Assembly: GCF_041361345.1 (NCBI RefSeq)
Contig: NZ_JBGKAD010000001.1
Span: 1,860,001-1,924,000, forward strand
DNA length: 64,000 nucleotides
From: Halobaculum sp. MBLA0147
GTDB lineage: Archaea > Halobacteriota > Halobacteria > Halobacteriales > Haloferacaceae
Direction: 5' to 3'
Positions 29,064-36,498 of the stretch are shown in pieces; within the stretch, counting starts at the first letter, position 1, and each line of letters starts with the position of its first letter. The notes beneath the pieces are model-generated. The model made no database searches and was not told the origin of the DNA. It worked only from the letters and a program-made list of their open reading frames with translations. Both the position numbers and the translations under genes were made by a program.

Positions 29064-29387
29064 TCGGGCAGTGAAGCGGGCCCCAGACGGCACCACACCG
29101 CACCACTCCTCACCCTCCCCAGCCGCCTCACTCGCTGCGCTCGTTCGTCCCTCGCGTGCGAGGCGCTCGTTCCACTCGCGCCACACACGCGCCGACTGTG
29201 ATCGACACACCGCACGGAACGCCGTCCTCGGGGAGTCGGTCTGATCGTCTGTACAGTCCAGACCGGTCGTGTACAATCCAGACTGGTCGTGTGCGGTCCA
29301 GTTGGTCGTCCGTGCCGTCGAGGGCGGTCGTGTGTAATCCGGACTGGTCGTGTGCGGTCCAGACCGGTCGTCACCGGTGCAGTCGGA
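29064..29387. repeat. Intergenic spacer with 20-bp degenerate repeats
   Basis: Copies of gtacagtccagaccggtcgt occur at 29251 and 29271, a shortened version follows at 29291, and two more at 29332 and 29352 (gtgcggtccagaccggtcgt). The array lies in the 3' flank of both trmG10 and the convergent decarboxylase gene. Nothing else is seen in the first 190 bp apart from short cgctcgttc words. Confidence 0.75.
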
Positions 29388-30047
29388 TCAGTCCTCGTCC
29401 GTGTGGTTCGGGACCTCCTCCGTACCGGAGGCCCGGTCTTCGTCGGTGTACGCGAGCACCGTCTCGCCCGCGCGCACGGCCGCACCCGTCTCGACACGTA
29501 CGTCGTCGCGGTCGAACCGCTCGGGGAGCACCACGTCCGCGCGCGACCCGAACGCGATGTGGCCGATCCGTTCGCCGCGGTCGACCGTCTGGCCCGCGGA
29601 GACGTACGGACTGATCCGTCGCGCGAACCACCCGGCGATCAGGGCTCCGTCCACGTCGTCGATCCGGAACTCGACGCGCTCGTTGCGCTCGGACTCCTTC
29701 GAGAACGCCGGCCGGTGTGCGCCGGGCCGGTGGTCGAGTCGCTCGACCGTTCCGCGCGTGGGCGCACGCGTGACGTGTACGTCCAGCGGGCTCATGAACA
29801 CGCCGACGCGAACCCGGTCGCCGTCCGTCCGGATCACGGAGACGTGGCCGTCCGCCGGAGCGAGCACACCCTCCTCGGGTGGCTCTCGCTCCGGATCGCG
29901 GAAGAACCAGACGACGAACAGCGTGAGGCCGACGAACAGCGGTGTCGCCGGCGGGAGGAGGACGAGCGACGCGAGACTACCGCCGACGAGCGGGAGTGCC
30001 CACCGCCGGAGTGCGGGTGCGAACCGCGTGGTGAGTGTCGTGTCCAT
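29388..30047 (-). CDS. asd: Archaetidylserine decarboxylase (phosphatidylserine decarboxylase family)
   Basis: 219 residues from ATG 30047. It converts archaetidylserine to archaetidylethanolamine at the membrane. Residues 16-49 hold two hydrophobic helices (WALPLVGGSLASLVLL, PLFVGLTLFVVWFF). The core has LAPADGHVSVI, VGVFMSPLDVHVTRAPTRG and HIAFGSRADVVLP; self-cleavage before S168 in FGSR makes the pyruvoyl group. This short form is the archaeal type sometimes annotated as part of the protein-sorting system because in Haloferax volcanii the archaetidylethanolamine pathway is needed for archaeosortase-dependent lipid anchoring. No PssA partner is in the window. It converges on trmG10. Confidence 0.9.
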   Translation of the reverse strand: MDTTLTTRFAPALRRWALPLVGGSLASLVLLPPATPLFVGLTLFVVWFFRDPEREPPEEGVLAPADGHVSVIRTDGDRVRVGVFMSPLDVHVTRAPTRGTVERLDHRPGAHRPAFSKESERNERVEFRIDDVDGALIAGWFARRISPYVSAGQTVDRGERIGHIAFGSRADVVLPERFDRDDVRVETGAAVRAGETVLAYTDEDRASGTEEVPNHTDED

Positions 30048-30155
30048 GGGTGTAGGGACGAAAGGGTGTTCGTGTGGAGGTGACGGGTGGTGTAGACGTG
30101 ATGGGGCGTGCGTGTGAACCGAGAGGGTGGTGTGCCCGGTGTGGGCCCGGACCGC

Positions 30156-31202
30156 TCAGGCGGACGCGGACGCGAGCCGTTGGTCGAGGGACCGCCGGCC
30201 GGCGGCCCACGAAGTGAGCAGGTGGGTGAGGTGGAGTCGGTCGTCCGTGCCGTCGACCATCGTCAGGTCCACCTCCCCGGCCAGCGCGTGGAGGCGCGTC
30301 ACGTCGTGACTCCCGATCTCGGAGCTACTCCGGGCCACCCGGAGCAGTTCCCGCAGGAGCGTGTCCCCGTCGAACCCCTGTTCGTACAGCAGGTCGTCGA
30401 GCGTCCCGCGGGCGTCGCCCACGTCGCCGACCCGTGCGTCCGAGACCACACTCCGCAGTTCGTCGTCGACGCCCACGTCGTCGAGCGTCTCGTAGGCGGC
30501 CTGCATCGTGATCTCGTCGTGGTCGGACGCCGTCGCCTGTGCCGACAACACCGCCTCTCGGAGGTCCCCGTCGGCCGCACTCGCGACGAACTCGAGTCCC
30601 TCGGGTTCCGTCGGCACGTCCTCGGCCTCGCAGATCCCCGCGAGCACGTCGATGATCTCGTCGGTCGTCGGCGCGCGAACCGGCACGGGGAAACACCGCG
30701 ACCGGATCGGCGGGATCAGCTTTGAGGGCTGGCGCGTGACGATCACGAACTGCGTCGTGCGGTGGAACCGTTCCATCACCCGCCGGAGCGCCTGCTGAAA
30801 GTCCTCGCGGATCGCCTCCGCGTTGTCCAACACGACGGTCTTGAACTCGCCGGACACCGGCGCGTTCGCGGCCGACTCCTTCAGAACGTGGTTGATCATG
30901 TCGCGTTTCGCCATCTGGGAGCGGCCGGCGAGGAACGGCCGGAACCGCGGGTCCTCGCGGATCTCCTTCTTGGTGCGGTCGAAGAAGTCCGCGACGTTGA
31001 GTTCCACGAGGTCGTTGTCCGGGTCGTCGTGTGTCTCGCGTGCGAGCGCGCGCACGGCAGCCGTCTTCCCGACACCCGGCGGCCCCTGGACGACGAGGTT
31101 CATCGGTTCGTCGAGGGCCCGTTCGAGTCGCTCGCGGACACTCGCCTGTGGCACCTCGTCCAACGCCGGGGCGTACCGTTCCGTCCACGTCGGCCCGTCC
31201 AT
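30156..31202 (-). CDS. rfcC: Replication factor C small subunit (RfcC-type)
   Basis: 348 residues from ATG 31202 (MDGPTWTERYAPALDEVPQA). RFC loads the PCNA clamp onto primed DNA. Walker A is GPPGVGKT at about 40-47; the Walker B equivalent reads VVLDNAE rather than the usual LDEAD; the arginine-finger SRC motif is in PPIRSRCFPVPV. The C-terminal collar follows (LRELLRVARSS). Haloarchaea carry several RFC small subunits; the altered DNAE box suggests this is the one with weaker or regulatory ATPase. It is upstream of the decarboxylase gene on the same strand with a 108-bp gap. Confidence 0.92.
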   Translation of the reverse strand: MDGPTWTERYAPALDEVPQASVRERLERALDEPMNLVVQGPPGVGKTAAVRALARETHDDPDNDLVELNVADFFDRTKKEIREDPRFRPFLAGRSQMAKRDMINHVLKESAANAPVSGEFKTVVLDNAEAIREDFQQALRRVMERFHRTTQFVIVTRQPSKLIPPIRSRCFPVPVRAPTTDEIIDVLAGICEAEDVPTEPEGLEFVASAADGDLREAVLSAQATASDHDEITMQAAYETLDDVGVDDELRSVVSDARVGDVGDARGTLDDLLYEQGFDGDTLLRELLRVARSSSEIGSHDVTRLHALAGEVDLTMVDGTDDRLHLTHLLTSWAAGRRSLDQRLASASA

Positions 31203-31301
31203 CGTACACCCGGTAACGCGGGCGAGCGTATCAATCTGGCCGTTGTCGGGCGAGTCGTCGTCTCCGACGGGTCGAGAAGACTCCCTCGACGGGCCTCGGA
31301 G

Positions 31302-32807
31302 TCAGTCCGCGCTCGCGCCGACGCCGGACTCGCGGGCGACTCGCTTCCAGGCGTCACTCCAGTAGCGGAACAGGTTCACCGCCGCGCGGCCGTACATGTC
31401 TCCGAGGATCGCCACGAACACCGCCGTGAGTCCGAGTCCCATCCCGGGGAGTGCGAACGACAGTTCCCCCACGCCGAGGAGACTCCCGACGGGGCCGGCG
31501 AACAGTGTGACGCCGTACGCCGCCGGGAGCGCGAGGAACGCGATCGGCAGCCGGATCACGTACGTCGACAGCAGGGCGCCGTAGAACGGCCACCGCGTGT
31601 CGCCCGCACCGCGGAGACTCCCGCGCATCGTCCGCGAGACGGAGAACGCGGCGACACCTGGGCCGAAGAGACGGATAAAGTCGGCCGTCAGCGCGACGTT
31701 CGAGGCGTCGAACGCCGCCGCGAGCGGGCGGGCGAGCGCGACGATCACGGCCGCGAGCAGGAGCTGTGTCGCCAGCGCGATCCGGAGCGTCTGCCACCCG
31801 TAGTCGTCCGCCTCCGCCTCGTCGCCCGCACCGATGGCCTGCCCGACGAGCGTCGACGCGGCCGTCGAGTACCCCCACGCGGGCATCAACGCGAGCAGCA
31901 TCACCCGGCGGCCGATGGCGTACGCCGCCACCACGTCCGTCCCGAGCACACCCAACACGAACAGGAACGGGAACCGCCCGAACGTCCGCGACAGCCGCGT
32001 CCCGGCGAGGGGGAGACTCACCCGGACCAACTCCGCGGCGGTGCTCCAGTCCCACTGTTTGCCACGGAGACGGAGTCGCACGTCGTACCGCCCCGACAAC
32101 AGCGCGGCCGCGAACAGGCCTCCGGCGAGTGTGTTCGCCGCCGTCGTCCCCCAAGCGGCACCGGCGACGCCCAGTTCCGGGAACGGCCCGAGTCCGAAGA
32201 TCAGAGCGGCGTTCAGACCGACGTTGGTCGGGAGCGTGAGCAGTCGGACGTACATCGGCGTTCGGGTGTCGCCGCTCCCGGCGAGTGCCCGCGCCGCGAT
32301 CATCGACCAGAACCGGAACGCGACGGAGTACATCACCACGCGGAGGTACTCTCCGCCGAGTGCGATGGTCCGTGCGTCGTTCGTCAACACTGCGATCATC
32401 TCCTCGGCGAAGTAGTAGGAGAACAGCGTGATGGGGACGGACACCGCCAGTGCGAGCCACAGCGACTGTTTGATCGCGAAGTTCGCCTCCCGGTGGTCGT
32501 CGGCACCCTTCAGTCGGGAGACGACGCTGATCGTCCCGGAGGTGAGCGCCAACGCGAGGCCGAACGGGACGAAGTAGTACTGGAATCCCAACTCGAGTGC
32601 GGCGACGGCCGCGCCGCCCGCGTACACCGAGACCATGAAGAAGTCGGCGACGCGCAGTAGCGTCCGCATTCCCCCGGTGACCATCGCCGGTGCGGCGAGG
32701 TCGAACGCCTCCTTTCCCTTCTCGCGGTCGACGATCCCGACCTTCGAGAGCGCCACCGGGAACCAGAGGAGCGCGCCACGCAACCTGTCGGCGAGGGACG
32801 ACGACAT
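31302..32807 (-). CDS. MATE family efflux transporter
   Basis: 501 residues from ATG 32807. Twelve hydrophobic helices arranged as two similar halves are visible. Typical MATE sequences include PAMVTGGMRTLLRVADFFMV near residue 40, GGAAVAALELGFQY, GSGDTRTPMYVRL (first half) and GAGDTRWPFYGALL (second half), the paired GxGDTRxP signatures of the family. It should exchange sodium or protons for organic cations or drugs. The N-terminal 35 residues are cytoplasmic. No regulator is adjacent. Confidence 0.93.
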   Translation of the reverse strand: MSSSLADRLRGALLWFPVALSKVGIVDREKGKEAFDLAAPAMVTGGMRTLLRVADFFMVSVYAGGAAVAALELGFQYYFVPFGLALALTSGTISVVSRLKGADDHREANFAIKQSLWLALAVSVPITLFSYYFAEEMIAVLTNDARTIALGGEYLRVVMYSVAFRFWSMIAARALAGSGDTRTPMYVRLLTLPTNVGLNAALIFGLGPFPELGVAGAAWGTTAANTLAGGLFAAALLSGRYDVRLRLRGKQWDWSTAAELVRVSLPLAGTRLSRTFGRFPFLFVLGVLGTDVVAAYAIGRRVMLLALMPAWGYSTAASTLVGQAIGAGDEAEADDYGWQTLRIALATQLLLAAVIVALARPLAAAFDASNVALTADFIRLFGPGVAAFSVSRTMRGSLRGAGDTRWPFYGALLSTYVIRLPIAFLALPAAYGVTLFAGPVGSLLGVGELSFALPGMGLGLTAVFVAILGDMYGRAAVNLFRYWSDAWKRVARESGVGASAD

Positions 32808-32958
32808 ACGGCACCGTGTACCGGATCGGTCGTCAATGACTTTTCGAATCGAAACGGTGGGGTCGCGGTGTCGTCGCGGAGAGTGGTGTCGTGGTGTGGT
32901 TCTGGGAGGTGGTCGCGGGGAGTGAGAGGCAGACGACCGCTCGGTGTGTGTCGGTGAC

Positions 32959-33086
32959 GGGTCCGGTTCGAGTGGAACGGACAGAGGAACGGGTCCGGTT
33001 CGGGTGGAACGGACAGAGGAACGGGTCCGGTTCGGGTGGAACGGACGGAGAAACGGGTCCGGTTCGAGTGGAACGCGAAGAGAGAG
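32959..33086. repeat. 32-bp tandem repeat, four copies
   Basis: Copies begin at 32959, 32991, 33023 and 33055 with unit start gggtccggttcgggtggaac followed by ggacagaggaac. The array lies between the MATE promoter region and the 3' end of the OapC gene. The period is not a multiple of three. Confidence 0.9.
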
Positions 33087-33163
33087 GGCAGTGGTTCGGG
33101 TGGACCGGCAAGGCCGGCCAGCCGTCTCCGGTCACTCCAGACGACGGGCCGTCCGGGGTGAAG

Positions 33164-34231
33164 TCACTCGTCCGGGGAGTCCCAGGCGTCGGGCATCTCG
33201 ATGACGTACCGTCCGTCCTCACGCAGCGAGATGATGAACTCCTCGCGGTCGTACAGTTCCATCAGGTTCAACTCGTACTCACCCGGGCGGACGATCCGGA
33301 TCGACTCGAACTGCTCGTTGAGTTCCTCGCGGAGCCGCTCGTAGCTCGGGTCCTGTGCGATCGCGTCCGGGTCCGCCGTCTCTTCCGCGCCCGTCGACCG
33401 TGTGTCGGCGTGCTCGGGGCCGTCCTCGGACGTGCCGCGTTCCGTGTGGTCCTCGGGCGTGCCGCGTTCCGTGCGCTCGCTCGCGGTCGTCGTCGAGGCG
33501 GCCTCGGGGTCGACCGACGGGTCGGCGGAGCCGTACTGGGGTAGTTCGGAGCCGGAGACGACCTCCGAACGGGCGTCGGCCTGCGCAGCGTCCTCCTCGT
33601 CCGTCTCCGTCTCGACGTCCGCGTGCGGGTCCGTCCCGCTGCGTGCCCCAGGCCGGTCGGTCGTCGTGTCGGGATCGGATTCGGGTCCGGCGTCGGCGTC
33701 CGCCTCCGAGACACCCTCGTCTCGAGTGGCGTACTCTTCGACCGTCGGTTGGTCGTCCGGCGTCGTCCGTTCGTGCGGCGTCGCGTCGGACGGTGATCGC
33801 TCGCGAGGCGTCTCGTCGGTCGGCGACTGCTCTTCGGGTGGCTCTCCCCGTGTCGCTCCCCGGGCTGCGTCGTCGGCCGGTGTCACCCCCTCGTCAGTCT
33901 CCGCGTCGACGGTCTGGCCGTAGTCGAATCCGGTCGGCTCTTCGGGCTCCTCCGGCTTCTCCGACTCCGCCGACTCACCCGGCCAACTCCGGTCGAGTGG
34001 GTCGTCGGGTTCCGGACTCGTCTCTCGTCCCCTCGTTTCACGTGGAGACGGGTCACGTGTCTCGGACGCGTCACCTCCCTGTCGACGCTCCGAGACACCG
34101 CTCTCCTCGGCGGCCTCGCGACTCGCGGGGTCGAACTGGAACTTCTTGCCGCCACACTCCGGACACCCCGAGAGCATCTCCTTCGAGCCGTCGGGGAACG
34201 TGCGTCCGCAGTTGGTGCACTGGTGTGGCAT
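33164..34231 (-). CDS. oapC: OapC-like zinc-ribbon protein, origin-associated
   Basis: 355 residues from ATG 34231 (MPHQCTNCGRTFPDGSKEML). The N-terminal zinc ribbon has C5-x2-C8 and CPECGGKKFQFD. Residues about 38-285 are an Asp/Glu/Thr/Ser/Pro-rich disordered stretch with imperfect repeats (ERGTPEDHTERGTSEDGPEH). The C-terminal 70 residues form a folded domain (YERLREELNEQFESIRIVRPGEYELNLMELYDREEFIISL). The gene follows OapB and OapA on the same strand, beside orc1 and the origin, which is the arrangement described for oapABC in Haloferax. Its biochemical role is unknown. Confidence 0.85.
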   Translation of the reverse strand: MPHQCTNCGRTFPDGSKEMLSGCPECGGKKFQFDPASREAAEESGVSERRQGGDASETRDPSPRETRGRETSPEPDDPLDRSWPGESAESEKPEEPEEPTGFDYGQTVDAETDEGVTPADDAARGATRGEPPEEQSPTDETPRERSPSDATPHERTTPDDQPTVEEYATRDEGVSEADADAGPESDPDTTTDRPGARSGTDPHADVETETDEEDAAQADARSEVVSGSELPQYGSADPSVDPEAASTTTASERTERGTPEDHTERGTSEDGPEHADTRSTGAEETADPDAIAQDPSYERLREELNEQFESIRIVRPGEYELNLMELYDREEFIISLREDGRYVIEMPDAWDSPDE

Positions 34232-34627
34232 CTACTTCCGAGAGACGAGTGTACTGATGAAGTCCTCGTCTTTCTCGAGTGTCTCGATCTGGTTCGCCGG
34301 GCCGATGACGGTGAGCTTGTTCCCGCCGTCGTCGGCACCCGTGAGCCGGCCGATGAGACCGCTCGACGAGGAGCTCGGCCGGGGGTACGTCTCGATCTCG
34401 ATCCCGGAGAAGTCGTCCGGGCTGATCTCCGTCATCGTCACCTCGATCAGTCGCGACTCCTCGTCGGGTGTCAACCCCTCTTCGAGCACGACGATGTCCC
34501 CGTCGCGGACCGAGTCGAGGATGAGACGTATCTTCTCCATGGACGTGAGCCCGTCCATCCGGGCGCCGCTGATCAGGTCCATCCGGACGCCGTCTGCGTC
34601 GCCGTCGTGTGGGGTCGCTTCTGCCAT
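34232..34627 (-). CDS. oapB: OapB, DUF2073 family, origin-associated
   Basis: 131 residues from ATG 34627 (MAEATPHDGDADGVRMDLIS); a GTG at 34636 overlapping the OapA stop would add three residues. DUF2073 landmarks are VRMDLISGARMDGLTSMEKIRLILDSVRDGDIVVLEEGLTP, LIEVTMTEIS and NKLTVIGPANQIETLEKDEDFI. Archaeal structural work has linked DUF2073/Kelch-like neighbours to nucleic-acid binding, but no reaction is known. It sits in a tight operon: OapA stop to OapB start is a few bases, OapB stop meets the OapC start at 34231/34232. Confidence 0.9.
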   Translation of the reverse strand: MAEATPHDGDADGVRMDLISGARMDGLTSMEKIRLILDSVRDGDIVVLEEGLTPDEESRLIEVTMTEISPDDFSGIEIETYPRPSSSSSGLIGRLTGADDGGNKLTVIGPANQIETLEKDEDFISTLVSRK

Positions 34628-34632
34628 CTGTC

Positions 34633-35274
34633 TCACCCGAAGTACTCCGCGATCTTCTCGTACACTTCGTCCATGTTGTCACCCTCCAGCGCCGACAACG
34701 GCACCGTCTCGTGTTGCGGGAACGCGTCCGACACGCGCTTGACCTCCGAGTCGTCGAGGTCCGTCTTGTTGGCGAAGATCAACACCGGGAGCTCCTGGCT
34801 CTCGATGATCCCGACGAGCATCGTGTTGACCTGCGTGAACGGGTCCTCCGTGCTGTCGAGCACGTAGATGACGCCGTCGACGTCCTCTCGGAGCCAGTGC
34901 ATGGCCTCGGCGACGCCCTCCGTCGCCTCCCGGGATCGCTCGACGGCGTCGTCTTTCGCCATGTCGTGGTCCAGGAACTCCTTGTAGTCCACCTTCGTCG
35001 TGACCCCCGGCGTGTCCACGATGTCGATGGTGACCGTCTTCCCGTTGCGCTCGATGGTGACGTCCTCCTTGCGGCGCGCCCGGCGCGTCTCGTGTGGGAT
35101 GTGGCTCTCCGGTCCGACCGCGTCCCCAGTCCAGTCGCGGGCGATCCGGTTCGCCAACGTCGTCTTCCCGGCGTTGGGCGGTCCGTAGATCCCGATCCGT
35201 TTCGGCTCGGACTCGGAGAACAACCGATCCGTGACCTGTGAGATGCTGTCTCTGAGATTCGTGAGCAGACCCAT
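34633..35274 (-). CDS. oapA: OapA, Era-like GTPase, origin-associated
   Basis: 213 residues from ATG 35274 (MGLLTNLRDSISQVTDRLFS). G1 is GPPNAGKT at 31-38, the switch I Thr lies in HETRRARR, G3 is DIVDTPG, G4 is ANKTD and G5 is VPLSAL. It belongs to the TRAFAC GTPases close to Era/Der and lacks a KH domain. In haloarchaea it is the first gene of the trio next to the main origin and diverges from orc1. A longer upstream frame to 35334 is not typical. A role in replication control has been suggested by position only. Confidence 0.9.
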   Translation of the reverse strand: MGLLTNLRDSISQVTDRLFSESEPKRIGIYGPPNAGKTTLANRIARDWTGDAVGPESHIPHETRRARRKEDVTIERNGKTVTIDIVDTPGVTTKVDYKEFLDHDMAKDDAVERSREATEGVAEAMHWLREDVDGVIYVLDSTEDPFTQVNTMLVGIIESQELPVLIFANKTDLDDSEVKRVSDAFPQHETVPLSALEGDNMDEVYEKIAEYFG

Positions 35275-35480
35275 TCTTGCCTCCGTTCCCCCTCCCCAGT
35301 GGAGGGCCTTGTGGGAACGAGACCGTGCCGTCACTTAAACACTACGTCAGACGGGGGTGTAGCGGGTGTAGGGCCTCGTTTCCGGTCGTGTACGGGGAGT
35401 TCGTGGGTGGTAGAGTGGCACCAGAGACTGCAGGGGTGAGTGGGCGGTAGAGTGGTGGCGGATGCCGCGACGCAGACGAA

Positions 35481-35540
35481 ACGGAACGAGACGAGACGGA
35501 ACGAGACGAGATGGGGCGAGACGAGACGGAGCGAGGAGAG
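35481..35540. repeat. 15-bp tandem repeats in the origin region
   Basis: acggaacgagacgag occurs perfectly at 35481 and 35496, then in altered form at 35511 (atggggcgagacgag) and 35526. The array is on the OapA side of the A/T-rich element. Confidence 0.8.
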
Positions 35541-35606
35541 ACGGTACTCGTCGGAACGGCCACGGACAGGGTCGACGGAGAGAGTCCTCGCTACCCGTAC
35601 CAGTAC

Positions 35607-35700
35607 ATTACCATATGCCACTATATGCTACTATATACTACTATATTCGGTAGTTGATTCTCACCACGAGTACGTAGAGTACGTTCTAAATAGAGACATT
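35607..35700. other. A/T-rich element, probable DNA unwinding element of oriC
   Basis: A rare A/T-rich stretch in this G+C-rich genome. Four 10-bp units lie at 35611-35650 (ccatatgcca, ctatatgcta, ctatatacta, ctatattcgg), giving TA steps phased with the DNA helix, followed by ttgattctcacc and ttctaaatag. It is immediately beside an inverted origin recognition box at 35728, as expected for a haloarchaeal origin. Confidence 0.75.
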
Positions 35701-35727
35701 CGTGTGGAGAGCGACGTGTGTCGACGA

Positions 35728-35754
35728 CCCCCCCACCCCTCCGTTTCTAGTGGA
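35728..35754 (-). promoter_or_regulatory. Origin recognition box, minus orientation
   Basis: Read on the minus strand: tccactagaaacggaggggt followed by a G-string of seven G with one T. This matches the haloarchaeal ORB pattern tccact-n-gaaacgnaggggt plus G-string bound by Orc1/Cdc6. Confidence 0.85.
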
Positions 35755-35938
35755 GAGTGAGACGGGTTGGGGGGAGGACCCCCTCGACGAGGCCACCACC
35801 GCGGCCGGCGACGCCAACCTAGCAGCACAGGACAGCTAAACAAATGGCCTGCTGTGTCATGCGGGTATGGTTGATCCACCGTGGATGTAAAACCACCGGT
35901 TCGTAGATAGGGGGTCCCCCACCCCCACCTCTCCCGAG

Positions 35939-35966
35939 TTCCACACGAAACGAAGGGGTGGGGGGG
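35939..35966 (+). promoter_or_regulatory. Origin recognition box, plus orientation
   Basis: ttccacacgaaacgaagggg followed by tgggggg. It is inverted relative to the box at 35728 and about 185 bp away; the DNA between includes aacaaatggcc and a run of less G+C-rich sequence. Confidence 0.85.
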
Positions 35967-36065
35967 TCACCCTCGACGACAGAGACACCGCTCGGTAGGG
36001 AGATCGTCCCGGTGATCACGTCCTCACCCTCGACCGGCGACCGGACTCCGACCAGACCGAGTCGT

Positions 36066-36207
36066 ACCGAGTCCCTCGACCGAACCGGAGCCGTGTCACA
36101 CCGAGTCCCCCGACCGAACCGGAGCCGTGTCACACCGAGTCCCCCGACCGAACCGGAGCCGTGTCACACCGAGCCCCTCGACCGAAGTAGAGACGTGTCA
36201 CACCGAG
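36066..36207. repeat. 34-bp iteron-like tandem repeats in the origin region
   Basis: Units starting accgagtcccccgaccgaac begin at 36066, 36100, 36134 and 36168, with a partial fifth at 36202; copies two and three are identical and the last complete one has diverged. They lie between the plus-strand ORB and orc1. Each unit contains gtgtcac. Confidence 0.9.
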
Positions 36208-36346
36208 CTCGGCCCGACGGCGTAGACGTACCGGTCGGCGGAGCGAGTGACCAGTCGTCGGAGGAGTGGGACCCCGTCTCTCCGTGTTCACGGCCACGCT
36301 CTCGCCGTGCGTCCGAATTTACCGGACCAGACCCGTTGGATGGAAA

Positions 36347-36358
36347 GGCTTTTTACCC
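36347..36358 (+). promoter_or_regulatory. Possible TATA-like element for orc1
   Basis: ggctttttaccc is the best TATA-like match upstream of orc1, within an A/T-richer stretch 36310-36400. If used, it leaves a leader of about 120 nt before ATG 36499. Confidence 0.35.
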
Positions 36359-36467
36359 GCCTATTCGTCTACTTCGATTGCATCAATTGGAACGGGGCCA
36401 GGGTCGCTGGTCGGGAGAACACACCGTTGACGTAGTGTATCCGGTGTTCTCGTCCGTCGAGCGGCGA

Positions 36468-36494
36468 TCTCCACTCGAAACGGAGGGGTCAACG
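36468..36494 (+). promoter_or_regulatory. Origin recognition box abutting orc1 start
   Basis: tctccactcgaaacggaggg plus gtcaacg, a strong match to the ORB core, ends five bases before ATG 36499. Binding of Orc1 here could repress its own gene. Confidence 0.8.
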
Positions 36495-36498
36495 ACGT

